64,000 bases of DNA from Mikania micrantha (taxonomy: Eukaryota > Streptophyta > Magnoliopsida > Asterales > Asteraceae), in NCBI GenBank assembly GCA_009363875.1, contig CM018683.1, positions 39,764,804 to 39,828,803 on the forward strand. Direction: 5' to 3'. The notes beneath the pieces are model-generated. The model had not been told where the DNA came from. It did no database searches and saw nothing but the letters and a program-made list of their open reading frames with translations. Positions 32,939-44,828 of this stretch are shown here, piece after piece (position 1 is the first letter of the stretch; each line of letters opens with the position of its first letter). The position numbers and the translations under genes are program-made.

Positions 32939-32957
32939 TAGTCTCTTTATTGTGCAG
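32939..32957 (+). promoter_or_regulatory. Splice-acceptor-like site before S2 pol
   Basis: Pyrimidine-rich TCTCTTTATTGTGCAG in the gag-pol gap. The next base (32958) opens a pol codon, phase 0, as in S1. A donor-like GTAAAC at 32930 is also phase 0, but 28 bases is too short for a normal plant intron, so a donor further upstream would be needed. Confidence 0.4.
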
Positions 32958-35900
32958 GTTGCCCCAAAAGCTGGAGTAAACAGCAATTGGATCGTTGATA
33001 GTGGGGCTTCCAGACACATGACTGGTGATATTTCTTTGCTCACCAATGTGAACTCAGTTCGAGGTGGCTATGTAGCTTTTGCTGGAGACAAGGGTGGTTT
33101 TATTACAGGAGAGGGAATCTTGACAAATGGACAGGTTTCGTTCGATAATGTCAGATATGTCAAACAGTTGGAAAACAACCTCCTGTCAGTCTCTCAGATT
33201 TGTGACAAAGAGTACAAGGTTCTGTTTGATGATTCAAAGTGTTATATTCTCAAGCAAGGTGTGCAGATACCTGAAGATTGGATTTTGATGTCTGCTCCAA
33301 GAAAACAAGACTTGTATGTTCTCAATATGGCCACAGCTTCAACTACATCCTCCACAGCTTCATGTTTTATGACAAAGGCAACTGAAAAAGATTCAATCCT
33401 TTGGCATAAGAGGATGGGCCATTTGAGTTTACGTAAGATGAATCATCTGGTACACAACAGTTTGGTTGAGGGAGTTAGCTTGAAAAATTTTAAGCTGTCT
33501 GATATCTGTGTTTCATGCAAGAAAGGAAAGCAGTCTAAGCAGTCTCATAAGCTGAAAAAGTATCATTCAATCAATGTTCCTCTTGAGCTTCTCCACATGG
33601 ATTTGTTTGGTCCAGTAAATCGGAAGAGTATAGCTGGAGATCAATACTGCCTGGTTATCACTGATGAATACTCCAGATACTCTTGGGTCTTCTTTTTGAA
33701 GGAGAAATCAGAAACGTTTGATTGCATTCAAGTTTTGGTTACCAAACTTGAATCGCTCTATAAGCTCAAGATTCGTCAGTTTCGAACTGATAATGGAACC
33801 GAGTTCAAAAATCACAATATGGAGAATTTTTGTAATGCAAGAGGCATTGTACAACAGTTTAGTGCTCCATATGTTCCACAGATGAATGGCGTTGCTGAAC
33901 GCAAGAATAGGACATTGATTGAGGCTGCTAGAACTATGCTTGCTGATTCTTCTCTACCGGTTCAATTTGGAATGAAGCTGTTGCCAATGCTTGTTACACA
34001 TTGAACCGGGTTCTTATTGTGAAGAGACATGGGAAGACTTGCTTTGAACTGCTTCATAACCGAAAGCCAAATCTTAAGTATCTAGAACCATTTGGTGCTC
34101 CATGCACCATGCTTAAGAAACATGAGCAGGGCAAGTTCAATGAAAAGGTGGAAGAAGGGTACTTTCTTGGGTACAGCACTCCAAATAAGCGAGTTTACAA
34201 CATTGCAACTCATAATGTGGAGGAGTGGTACCATGTGGATGTTCAGAAGTATACAATGCCCCCACCTGGAAAAGGGCCAGATTGGATGTTTGACTATTCC
34301 AGTCTGTTTGACTCATTCAATATGCCCCCCATGTACTCAGATGAAGATGTAGCTGTTCAGATGTTGTATGATGTGCAGAATGCACCCGATGCTACTTTTC
34401 AACCTACATCTACATCTGGTCCCTCTACACAGGTAAATGATGACAGCTCAGACACAGATGACAATCCCCCAGCTGCTCCTGAACCAGTTGTTGATAATCT
34501 TGTACCTGATCTTGAGGACTTGAATTTGAATAACTTAGATCCTGAGGTTGAGGTTCCTGCTCATCCTGTTGGAAGAATTAATCGAATTCATCCTCAAGAC
34601 AACATTATAGGGAGTCCGTTAGATGGAGTAAAGACTCGAAGTCAAATTTCTTCAGGTGGTCTTGCAGACATTCTTGATTTTGCAGATGTAAGCTTTTGTG
34701 CTCATTCCTGCTTTATATCTCAAGTGGAACCGCGTACCGTCACTGAAGCCCTCAAAGAAGAATCATGGGTAGACGCCATGCAAGAGGAACTGCTGCAGTT
34801 CAAGAAGTTAGGGGTCTGGCAACTAGTTGATAAACCCAAAGGTGCAAAAGTCATTGGCACTAGATGGGTTCTTCGTTGCAAAAAGGATGATCACGGGATA
34901 ATCGTGAGAAACAAGGCTCGTCTGGTGGTTCAAGGATTCAGACAGATAGAGGGATTGGATTATAATGAGGTGTTTGCTCCGGTCGCTCGACTAGAAGCCA
35001 TTCGTATCTTTCTGGCTTATGCATCCTTCAAAAGGTTCAAGGTTTATCAAATGGATGTAAAGAGCGCGTTCCTTCACGGGGTTATCAGTGAAACAGTGTA
35101 TGTCAATCAACCTCCCGGATTTGAAGATCCATTGCATCGTGATAAAGTCTACAAGCTAGACAAAGCGTTGTATGGATTGCATCAGGCTCCGAGAGCGTGG
35201 TACGAGACACTTTCCACTCACCTTCTGAACAACGGGTTCAGAAGAGGTGTCATTGACTGCACTTTATTCATCCGTGAGAAGGACAGTGATTTACTCTTGG
35301 TACAAGTGTATGTGGATGATATAATTTTTGGATCCACAAATGATAATCTGTGCAAGGAATTTGAGACAGTTATGAAAGAAAAATTTGAAATGAGTTCGAT
35401 GGGAGAGATGAAGTTTTTCTTGGGTTTACAGGTGGATCAGTCTGAGGCAGGGATTTTTATTCATCAAACCAAATACGTTGGTGACATTCTGAGCCGGTTC
35501 AGTATGTCTGATGCGAAGCCTGCTGGTACCCCCACTGGCGATTAATCACGGGATTACTCCAGATGAAAAGGGGAGTTAATTGATGCCACTCTGTATCGGG
35601 GAATGATCGGATCTCTCATGTATCTCACTGCCTCTCGGCCAGATATCATGTTTGCCACTTGCTTGTGTGCTCGTTATCAATCAAAACCAAGAGTATCTCA
35701 CCTGATTGCTGTCAAAAGGATTATGCGTTATCTGAAGGGTACACCGGAACTTGGATTATGGTACCCTAATGATGATAACTTTGATCTTACTGCATATAGT
35801 GATTCAGATTATGGTGGATGTAAAAGAGATTTCAAGTCAACATCTGCGGGATGTCAGTTCTTTGGAACCGATTGGTCACCTGGCAGTGCAAGAAGCAGAC

Positions 35901-36282
35901 GTCGGTGTCTACTTCAACCTGTGAAGCTGAATATATTGCTGCTGCAAGTTGCTGTTCACAAATCATCTGGATTCAACAGCAACTCAGGGACTATGGGTTA
36001 CATTTTTCTAACACTCCTATCTATGTTGATAACACTGCCGCCATAGCTGTCACTAAAAATCCAGTGCAGCACTCCAAAACCAAACACATTGACATAAAAT
36101 ATCACTTCATACGTGATTGTTTTGAGAAGAAATTAATCGATGTTGTTAAAATTCACACCGATCACCAGAAAGCCGATCTTTTCACAAAAGCTTTTGATAA
36201 ACCCAGATTTTTATATCTGTTATCGGCTAATGGTGTTTTTCAAAAGGATGAAGTTCAATCCTCATCTGAGTCTAACAAATGA
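32958..36282 (+). pseudogene. pol: S2 Pol (protease-integrase-RT-RNase H), several frame breaks
   Basis: Parallels S1 Pol. Readable motifs: protease VDSGASRHMTG, integrase zinc finger ending CVSCKKGKQ, catalytic MDLFGP, RTDNGTEF and GVAERKNRT, RT YVDD, RNase H SDSDYGG and CEAEYIAAASCC. Pol is in +1 frame to gag, as in S1. Breaks: near 33967 (one base short, T run), near 35540 (one extra) compensated near 35570 (one short, G run), and near 35866 (one short, A run). Catalytic residues look conserved, so the losses are recent or artefactual. There is no upstream in-frame ATG after the gag stop. Confidence 0.9.
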
Positions 36283-36393
36283 TCATCACTTTCATTAGAT
36301 AGTTTTTTATTATTTTTAGTATTTTCATTTTATTTTATCTTGTACAGTTCTCTTTTCTCAACAAAACACAAAAAGATTTTCTATTTTTAGGTT

Positions 36394-36405
36394 TTTAGGG
36401 GGAGA
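36394..36405 (+). other. Internal PPT-like tract after S2 pol
   Basis: TTTAGGGGGAGA, identical to the S1 internal tract and similarly placed after pol. The tandem duplication that follows begins exactly here. Confidence 0.65.
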
Positions 36406-37788
36406 TATTCTAATTTGAAAAACCAAAAACAATAGAAAATTTGAAAATCAAAAACAATAGAAAAATTAAAAATGAAACAGTTCTGTTTAATGATATAGCA
36501 CATTGATTTCATTATGTCATAGAAGCAGAAATGAATGCATGAGCTAAAATCATAAGGAAATGATGATGGGATGTACTGATAGGCTGACTATACAAAATAA
36601 ATAAATGACTTATGAGAACTTAGAAAGTTTGACTTGTGGGATCCATTTTATTAAGGCTTTTGAGTGAAAAATGGTTCTTGACTCAAATCAAGCATACACC
36701 TGTCATCATGAAATCAAATGAGGTTTCATTCAAAGAAAATCAAAGACAAGCTGGTATTAAGCTTGGTAAAGAAAAATCAAAGACAAGCTGGTATTAAGCT
36801 TGGTAAAGAAAAATCAAAGACAAGCTGGTATTAAGCTTGGTAAAGAAAATCTAATGCAAGCTGGTATTAAGCTTGAGAAAAACTTAAACAAATAAAGTTC
36901 GATTCCATACATGTGCCATATTGCTGGGACGGACCTAGCTGAAGCCATCCATGTGGATAGAACAAGAAAAATCCAAAAAGATAATAAATGATTGAATCTT
37001 ATTGAATTCATGATGACTGGTATTAAGATATGCTGAAATGAGTTATGAACTGATTTTGATCTTAATTGATGAAATGAATTGAGAACATAGTCAGAAAATA
37101 TGAGTGATCATTTAGTTTGTTTGAAGAGTTATGTATTGATCAGTTTAAAATTGGACAAATATATCAGTAATCGTGTCAAAATGAAATTGTGATTGAAGTG
37201 AAGCATTCATTAAAGGTTATATGATGTAATCAGAGATTTGTGTTATTTTATTAACGGGCTTTTCACAAAAATATGTGTTTACTTGTGTTTACTTGCTTTT
37301 AATTTATGTTGTACAGTTGTTTGGTTGTTTCAGAAAAATACAAAAAAGATTTTCTATTTTAAATTTTATTTTAGATGATCATTTGTAGATTCGGATGCCT
37401 GTCATGTCTGAATCCTGAACCAACTAGACATATCTTCATAATTGGTTAAATTTTGGTGCTCAAAATGTCAAATCTTTGAATTTTGGAGTTTTGGAGAAGT
37501 CCATATCTCATTCGTGCGAATGAGAGGCAGAATGGACTCATTCGGCCGAATGAGAATGAGTCATTCGACCAAATAAGCTTCTCAGAATGAACTTCATTCG
37601 ACGAATGAAGAGTGTCGAATGTCTCATTCGACATTCTCATTCAGCGAATGAACATCGCCGATTGACTCATTCGCCACATTCATTCGGCGAATGAAACAGA
37701 AACTTTGTGACCTTTCGCCTAGCTCATTCGGCGAATGAGTACACAGTATATAACTGTGTTTCGGCCGAATGAGAGTCATTCGACCATT
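36405..37788 (+). repeat. Tandem duplication in S2, copy 1 (about 1.38 kb)
   Basis: From ATATTCTAATTTG at the internal PPT edge to CATTCGACCATTT. It is repeated at 37793-39181. It contains a 37-bp minisatellite and a CATTCG palindrome cluster (37508-37785). No gene is visible. The short minus-strand open frames found in both copies are repeat shadows. Confidence 0.93.
36740..36885. repeat. 37-bp minisatellite, about four copies
   Basis: Units hold CAAGCTGGTATTAAGCTTG; three are near-identical and the fourth is diverged. Copied again at 38130-38275. Confidence 0.85.
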
Positions 37789-37792
37789 TTTA

Positions 37793-39181
37793 ATATTCTA
37801 ATTTGAAAAACCAAAAACAATAGAAAATTTGAAAAATCAAAAACAATAGAAAAATTAAAAATGAAACAGTTCTGTTTAATGATATAGCACATTGATTTCA
37901 TTATGTCATAGAAGCAGAAATGAATGCATGAGCTAAAATCATAAGGAAATGATGATGGGATGTACTGATAGGCTGACTATACAAAATAAATAAATGACTT
38001 ATGAGAACTTAGAAAGTTTGACTTGTGGGATCCATTTTATTAAGGCTTTTGAGTGAAAAATGGTTCTTGACTCAAATCAAGCATACACCTGTCATCATGA
38101 AATCAAATGAGGTTTCATTCAAAGAAAAATCAAAGACAAGCTGGTATTAAGCTTGGTAAAGAAAAATCAAAGACAAGCTGGTATTAAGCTTGGTAAAGAA
38201 AAATCAAAGACAAGCTGGTATTAAGCTTGGTAAAGAAAATCTAATGCAAGCTGGTATTAAGCTTGAGAAAAACTTAAACAAATAAAGTTCGATTCCATAC
38301 ATGTGCCATATTGCTGGGACGGACCTAGCTGAAGCCATCCATGTGGATAGAACAAGAAAAATCCAAAAAGATAATAAATGATTGAATCTTATTGAATTCA
38401 TGATGACTGGTATTAAGATATGCTGAAATGAGTTATGAACTGATTTTGATCTTAATTGATGAAATGAATTGGAGAACATAGTCAGAAAATATGAGTGATC
38501 ATTTAGTTTGTTTGAAGAGTTATGTATTGATCAGTTTAAAATTGGACAAATATATCAGTAATCGTGTCAAAATGAAATTGTGATTGAAGTGAAGCATTCA
38601 TTAAAGGTTATATGATGTAATCAGAGATTTGTGTTATTTTATTAACGGGCTTTTCACAAAAATATGTGTTTACTTGTGTTTACTTGCTTTTAATTTATGT
38701 TTGTACAGTTGTTTGGTTGTTTCAGAAAAATACAAAAAGATTTTCTATTTTAAATTTTATTTTAGATGATCATTTGTAGATTCGGATGCCTGTCATGTCT
38801 GAATCCTGAACCAACTAGACATATCTTCATAATTGGTTAAATTTTGGTGCTCAAAATGTCAAATCTTTGAAATTTTGGAGTTTTGGAGAAGTCCATATCT
38901 CATTCGTGCGAATGAGAGGCAGAATGGACTCATTCGGCCGAATGAGAATGAGTCATTCGACCAAATAAGCTTCTCAGAATGAACTTCATTCGACGAATGA
39001 AGAGTGTCGAATGTCTCATTCGACATTCTCATTCGGCGAATGAACATCACCGATTGACTCATTCGCCACATTCATTCGGCGAATGAAACAGAAACTTTGT
39101 GACCTTTCGCCTAGCTCATTCGGCGAATGAGTACACAGTATATAACTGTGTTTCGGCCGAATGAGAGTCATTCGACCATTT
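37793..39181 (+). repeat. Tandem duplication in S2, copy 2
   Basis: Direct copy of 36405-37788, separated by about four filler bases. By eye I count about six one-base differences in homopolymer length and two substitutions (in a CATTCAGCG/CATTCGGCG word and the following ATCGCC/ATCACC). It continues into the unique spacer at 39182. Confidence 0.93.
38130..38275. repeat. 37-bp minisatellite, second copy
   Basis: Same as 36740-36885, carried in the second half of the duplication. Confidence 0.85.
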
Positions 39182-39797
39182 CCTCTTTCGTGATATCAGA
39201 TTAATCCTCATTCGGCGAATCACACACAGTGCACTCCTACCTGATTTTCTTTGATTGATATTGATCCTGCTTCTGATAATCTGTTTCTACTTCTTCTCAG
39301 GTATATGGAGATCAAATTTCAACCGATTCCATCCACGAAATCATGTCAAACAGATTAGCATTTAGGGTTTTTAGGGTTTTGAAATTCGCCCAACAAATAA
39401 ACTGTTAAGATGGACCTTAAACCCAAAATGTCATGTATTAAAATTGCTAATCGGTCGTTTCTGAGGGTTGTTTACCAGGTTTTTGGGATTGATTTGAGAT
39501 TTTGAACAAAGGGATTTTGAACTCAGTGATACTGCCGAATGTCGTCATTTGGCGAATGACTCATTCGGCGAATGAACCTCATTCGACGAATGGATCATTC
39601 GGCGAATGACCAGTCATACTCAAGTTTCATTCGACGAATGAGAGTCATTCGACGAATGAGCCTCATTCGACAGATAACTCATTCGGCGAATGGACTCATT
39701 CGGCATATCAGAAAAACAGTTAATCTGATTTTTTGTTAAATCTCATTGTTTTAGCGATTGTCTTGTACTGACATGTGTATTTCTTGTATTGTGCAGT
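39182..39797 (+). other. S2 pre-ORF3 spacer with CATTCG cluster and acceptor-like site
   Basis: Non-coding. CATTCGGCGAATG and CATTCGACGAATG recur at 39536-39705. The last 19 bases (39778-39796) form a T-rich acceptor-like tract ending TGTGCAG, one base before the ORF3 ATG. S1 has the same order: cluster, T-rich tract, AG, ATG. Confidence 0.65.
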
Positions 39798-42700
39798 ATG
39801 GCAGGATACAAATCAGTTCCGAAGCATAACATCTGTGCCCATCTTGATCTGACGACTCCGAACGCGAAGAACTACACAGATATTATTACATTCTTGAGGC
39901 GTTCCAGGATATTCACTGCCATATCGACAGTCCATGTGCCCTATTTATCACATCAGCAGGATTTCTGGACATCAGCTGATATTGATTGTGAGGCCGAGCC
40001 TACAGTCATTAGGGGCAAGGTCAGGGGTCATGATGTTGTGGTGTCTGCTGAGCACATACGGAGGGTTTGTGGTTTTCAGGACTCTCCAGATCATCCTGTT
40101 CTACTTGACAGATTCTTAGTCCGTGGATGCTTCCTCCGATGCAAGTACGAGGGAGACATTGGAGCCGGGATTCTGAACAAAGCGTTCATGTCCCCGCAGT
40201 TCAAGTACTTGGCTCATGTACTTGTTCACTGCCTTGGCTCAAGGAGAGGAGGTTTTGATGATATGCGCGAAACCATTCAGTGCGCATTTGCTGCCTTGGT
40301 GCTCAACAAACCATTCAACTTCTCCGAGATGGTTTTTCTGCACATGAAGGAGAATGTGGGGCTAAAGGGTGACAAGAAGTTCCTGATGTACCCTCGATTC
40401 ATACAGCAGATCATTGATGCACAGATTCCAGATCTTCCAAAGCTTAATGCCGACATCATTAGATTGGAGCACATGAATGACATAACTCTCAACAGAGTTC
40501 TGTCATACAGAGGGAAGGAGAGGAAGCCCACCACTAGATCCCTATTTGGTCACCTCTCTCGACCCGATTACAGGGCTCCGGCTGGAAGAAGATGGAGACA
40601 CGATAACTCCGACTCAGATGTGGAGGACATTGTGGTTCCAGCTGGTGATGATGTTAGTGATGGTGAGGATGGAGATGGTGATGCAGGCCCGAGTGGTGCT
40701 GGTGTTGATGTGAGCACAGTGGAGGTGAGTACTGTTGCTGTTGAGAGTTCAGAGGCTGGTGAGATGACATCATTACACATAACCACTGCTGCTTCAGAGA
40801 GCATGGTTGATGTTACTGTTTCTGGTGCTGGTGGTGATGTTGCTGTGTCAACAGCTCAGGAGGAGGATGTGGACATCGATTCACTGATGGATTTGGACTT
40901 CTTGACTACTACTACATCCTCAGTGAGTGTTCCTCTCGATGTTTCAGTTCCACATTCCTCAGGTGGTGGTGATGAGTCAGAAGACTCGAGTGAAGATGAA
41001 GGTGTAGCAGGTGAAGGTGATGAAGACAGTTCTGATTCTGAAGAGACTCATGATGATGAGTTTGAGAAAGTGGATGAGGGTGGAAGAGTGGAGATGAGGA
41101 AGAGAAAGAGGACAGATGATGATTTGGAGGATATTACTGATACGATATTTATTCCGGAGTTTGACATTTCTCCCCCTCCTAGGTCATCTGCTCCTGCTTC
41201 TACAGCAGTGATTGTTTCTGCTGGACAGCCCACCTCATCCAGAGCTGGTAGGGGAAAGAGATCCCGATTCTCTTTCCAAAGGAGGTCAGAACTGACATCA
41301 GCTGCTACAACTACTGTCACATCAGTAGCAGCTGTGTCAGTTTCTTCACTGACGAGGACAAGGGCCATTCACACTTAGGTTACTACTGCCCCTCTGTCCA
41401 CTCCTTTTGTTCGCGAGCCGGTGTATGTTACCGCTTCCTCTGGCCCTTCCACAGTCCGTGCTGATGTTCATATACCTACTGTTTCAGTTGTGGATCAGCT
41501 TAGCACACTGAACAGCATGGTCTTGAGACTGATGGAGAGGAGCATGGAGCAAGAGAGGAAGAACAAGGAGCAAGAGCTGGTTATTACTCAGCTCACAAGG
41601 AGGATTGAAGAGCAGGATACTCTGCTTATTCAAGCAGCAGACCAGAGGGCCGATTTGAGGGCCAGGTCTGCTCAACAGGAGGAGCAGCTCCTAAAGTACA
41701 TCGATGAGCACAACCAGCTGGCTTTGACAGCCTCTGGTTTCAATGATAGGATCCTTCAGCTCGAGGCTGAGAATGCTCGCCTTGCTGAACTTGTCGAGAG
41801 TTCCAAGGAAGGCACTCCCAGGCTTGAAGGCTCTGCTGCTCCTTCCGATGATTCAGACAAAGAAGTAGATGAAGACGAAGAAGAAGAGTCTGATGAGGAA
41901 CATGTTGACTATGAAGACTCAGACAAAGACGATGAGTCTGATGATGATGATGATCATGATGATGAGGCCAAGGACGGATCTGGGAATGGGTCTTCTGGTT
42001 CATCGAGTACTGATGATGATGACGATGATGACCAGGCCCCTCCCTCATCAGAGATTCGATCCAAGAAAGCCAATGATAAGAAGAAAGCCTCTGCTCCACC
42101 TCCTCCTGCACAGACAGATGAACCCAAAGCGGCCGAGGAAGTAGAAGCTGTGCCGTTGAGACGTCAGCTAGATAAGACGTTGACTATGATCTTGGACGCT
42201 CAGGGCATTATACAGCACTCGGTCAGCTACGACAAGGAGGAGGGTGAGATCATACATTGTTTATCTAAGGAGCAGATAGCCGAGCTGTTCAGGTTGAATC
42301 CTGACGAGGTGGTCACTGATGACACCTCTGTACCCAGTACTGAAGAGCCCGAACCAGAACTCTTTGATGATGTAGATGATGTCATTCTGGAAGACATCAC
42401 CGATGAAGAATACCCGAAGTATACATCAGCTGAAGACGAGCTGCCTACATTCACTGAGCCATTTGATCAGGAAACAGAGGATCTCTTGGTCAGATATCTT
42501 GAAGAGCACGTAGAGGCAAGCAAGGCTGAAGCTGATGATCTAAAGAAAAGAAAAGAGGAATGGGCTGCATACTGGGAGGTATTGAAGAAACAAAGCACAG
42601 AGAAGATGCCAGCCACGCACAAGAAAGTTTACAGGACCAAAGGCTATAAAGCTGGAGGCCAGATACTTAGCTGGGCATACTTCCATGATCTTGGGTGCTA

Positions 42701-43313
42701 TGCAGTGAAGAGGGAGAAAGGGATTGACTACTTCAAATACCCACATGATTTCAAGACGTTGCCTGGATTCGAAGTCAATCAGCTAGCACGTCTGAACATG
42801 CTATACAGTGGTGACTCTGGGATGTCTGCTTGGTTTTCTCGACAAATCAAGTACGAATACCGGAAGAGATGGGTGAACTTTCAGCCACAGCAACCAGAGA
42901 GGTACTACTTGCCAGAGATAGATGGGGATACCCGGAAGCATAAAGTGATCCTGAAGTGGCTTCCTCCTAAAGTCTTGAAGAAGATTCCTCTGCGGAAGAT
43001 GCGACAAGACTTTATGGATGGCTTCCGATGGTGGTATTATGATGGGCGCACAGGTGAGGCTGTGATAGTTTTGTGCAAAGACAAACAGTGGGAGACTGTT
43101 AGGATCTTTGATCCTATGTGGCTGACTAACTTGTCTCACAAGGATGTTCAAGCTTTGTTCAGAAACCAGATTTTCTTCGACGTTCCAGACATGGTGCAAG
43201 CTTTGCAATTTATGAGAGTGATCCGTCTCTGCAGCATTTTCAAGATCCACGCTGGAGCAGACTGGAAAGCTATTTCAGAAAAGTATTTCAAGAAAGACAC
43301 TTCCAAGAGTTGA
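39798..43313 (+). pseudogene. S2 ORF3 (so-called env-like), one in-frame stop
   Basis: One frame of 1171 codons plus stop, broken only by TAG at 41376-41378, where the S0 and S1 copies read on. N-terminal domain (residues 1-260): HNICAHLD, FLRRSR, RGCFLR, LNKPFNFS, MYPRF. Middle: Asp/Ser/Thr/Val low complexity, a basic RKRKR patch, a coiled coil with many Gln/Glu/Arg (about 545-670), long Asp/Glu runs. C-terminal domain (about 930-1170): GYKAGGQILSWAYFH, GCYAVKR, YDGRTGEAVIVL, DPMW and IHAGADW. No secretion signal or membrane helix is evident, so this looks like a soluble protein and env is only a positional label. The ATG at 39798 is preferred; it follows an acceptor-like AG by one base. Function is unknown. 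Confidence 0.85.
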
Positions 43314-43322
43314 ACTAGGTCC

Positions 43323-43331
43323 AAGGGGGAG
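43323..43331 (+). other. S2 terminal polypurine tract
   Basis: AAGGGGGAG, ten bases after the ORF3 stop and two before the LTR. Confidence 0.85.
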
Positions 43332-43333
43332 TT

Positions 43334-43981
43334 TGTTGATGCATGTTTATTGTCCCTAGTTCAGTTTTGTAACTCTTATCATGTAAATGTTCAAAGTATT
43401 AATGGAAGTTGTCTTTATATCTATTTCATAATGTTTATTTCTATTGATTATTGTCTATTAATGTTTATCTAGTTGTTTGATTTGATTATAAACTGTTTGA
43501 GTATGAAGTACTCTCATTCGGCCGAATGACTCTAGAATGAAGTCATTCGGCGAATGAAGGTTATAGCGAATGTCTGAGTTCCGAATGAGTCATTCGCCGA
43601 ATGACTCATTCGAATGTCTGCTCATTCGAGCTTGGTCATTCGCCGAATGAGCTGCTTCGGCCACTCATTCGGCCGAATGACTACAGCCTATATATAGATG
43701 TTCAAATCATTTCAAACCTAACTTTCCAGAGCCCTCCTTCTTCCCTAGCACTCCAGTGTCAAAACCCTTGAAGATTTGAGAGGTTCTTGTGCTTCCAAGT
43801 TCGATTCTCAACCCGTGGTGTTCGATCGTTGCTTCCAAGTTGTTCCTACAGCCTCGGATCACCACGGTTTCTGTTGGTTTCGTTTGGAAAACCCTGGAAT
43901 AGGATTCCGCACTATCCCAGAGGTTATCGAGTAGTTTTTCATTGGATTCGGATTGTTTCCGAGCTCCAAATCGGTCCAACA
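43334..43981 (+). repeat. S2 3' LTR (648 bp)
   Basis: Same length and, as far as I can read, the same sequence as the 5' LTR. TATA box at 43689-43696. It ends CCAACA directly before GAAGC. Confidence 0.96.
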
Positions 43982-43986
43982 GAAGC
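43982..43986. other. Right target-site copy of S2 (GAAGC)
   Basis: Perfect match to 28766-28770. Confidence 0.92.
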
Positions 43987-44816
43987 TCCGCCGCAGCTTC
44001 CGTTCTTGAAGAAAAACAGGGTTACCTCTGTTCTCTAAATCTACCCAGAAGGGTGTTTATTGAACTATGTGTTCTGGGTTGGTTGTGAATGAAGGATGAG
44101 GGTGGTGGCTACCCTTTTTATACTAATTTTAGAAATCATCCGGATCAACTAAGGATCCACATGATTTCTTTATTATCCGAAATAACATATTATCTTATTT
44201 ACTATTTATCCTTTTGCTGCTTATTTTGATTTGGTTTTTAATTGTTTGTGTACTACCTACCCTTACTGTGGCCATTATCTTTTACAACGATTCACATGTC
44301 TTGGAATCTTTTCTATATTAGAAGTGCGACCATAGTGATAAATCCCATCTCTTTGACTTTAACTTCTCACTTTTGCATTTACCCCCTGCTTTACTCCCCT
44401 GTCGTGTATGACAAAACACATTATCACATTTACAGATGTTTCACGCTAGTCACGACTCCATATATTAGATTGCGTAGTTAGGGATACATATCTATTAGGT
44501 TATATTTATAATGTTTATACTCGGAAATATTTTTGTTATTATTATGTTGTTATAATCTTTCATTTTGTTTGTTAGTTATTTCAGTTCATATCCTGGTAAC
44601 AAACGTTTGTTTATCTTGCTTTGTTATCTCCACCAATTTATTTAATTGGGTTCACTAACTGCATTCGAGTTTAAGATTAAATATTCGAACTTTGTTCTAG
44701 TTAAAATCTTTAATGGGCCTAATTAGGCCTAATTTCTTTATTGGGATCTATTTGGCCTAGGTATTTAATTTATAATTATATGTTTTAAGTTTAGGGGATT
44801 TTTCACAGTTGTTACA
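43987..44816 (-). repeat. T2 LTR, segment 3 (U3 start)
   Basis: On the minus strand the LTR starts TGTAACAACTG at 44816, directly after a PPT. With segments at 12998-13098 and 26807-28770 it makes an LTR of about 2.9 kb once S1 and S2 are ignored. No gene; the open frame at 44242-44481 is not coding by any sign I can see. Confidence 0.65.
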
Positions 44817-44828
44817 GTCTCCCCACTT
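44817..44828 (-). other. Polypurine tract of a Gypsy element right of the T2 LTR
   Basis: Minus strand AAGTGGGGAGAC, preceded by GACAAAATTTCTTT, just as in G2 (ACGAAATTTCTTT then AAGGGGAGAC). This is the end of an internal region, so the T2 LTR has internal sequence on both sides. Confidence 0.75.

Larger units (their letters stand above)
28771..43981 (+). mobile_element. S2: young Sirevirus-like Ty1/Copia element with broken frames (15.2 kb)
   Basis: Same layout as S1 but a different family: 648-bp LTRs, CATTCGGCCGAATG palindromes, its own gag, pol and ORF3. The LTRs appear identical and the TSD is perfect, so insertion was very recent. Even so, gag-pol carries about six single-base length changes and ORF3 one nonsense codon. 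A 1.39 kb segment between pol and ORF3 is tandemly duplicated. It sits in the T2 LTR. Confidence 0.95.

Noticed and set aside
36740..36885. CRISPR-like array
   Set aside because: Head-to-tail 37-bp units without distinct spacers, in plant retroelement DNA; an ordinary minisatellite.
36405..39181. The two 1.38 kb copies as a pair of LTRs
   Set aside because: They lie in tandem with only about four bases between them, lack TG...CA ends, PBS and PPT at both sides, and sit inside S2, whose true LTRs are clear.
39798..43313. Calling ORF3 an envelope glycoprotein gene
   Set aside because: No signal peptide, membrane segment or fusion-peptide-like stretch is visible in S1 or S2 copies.
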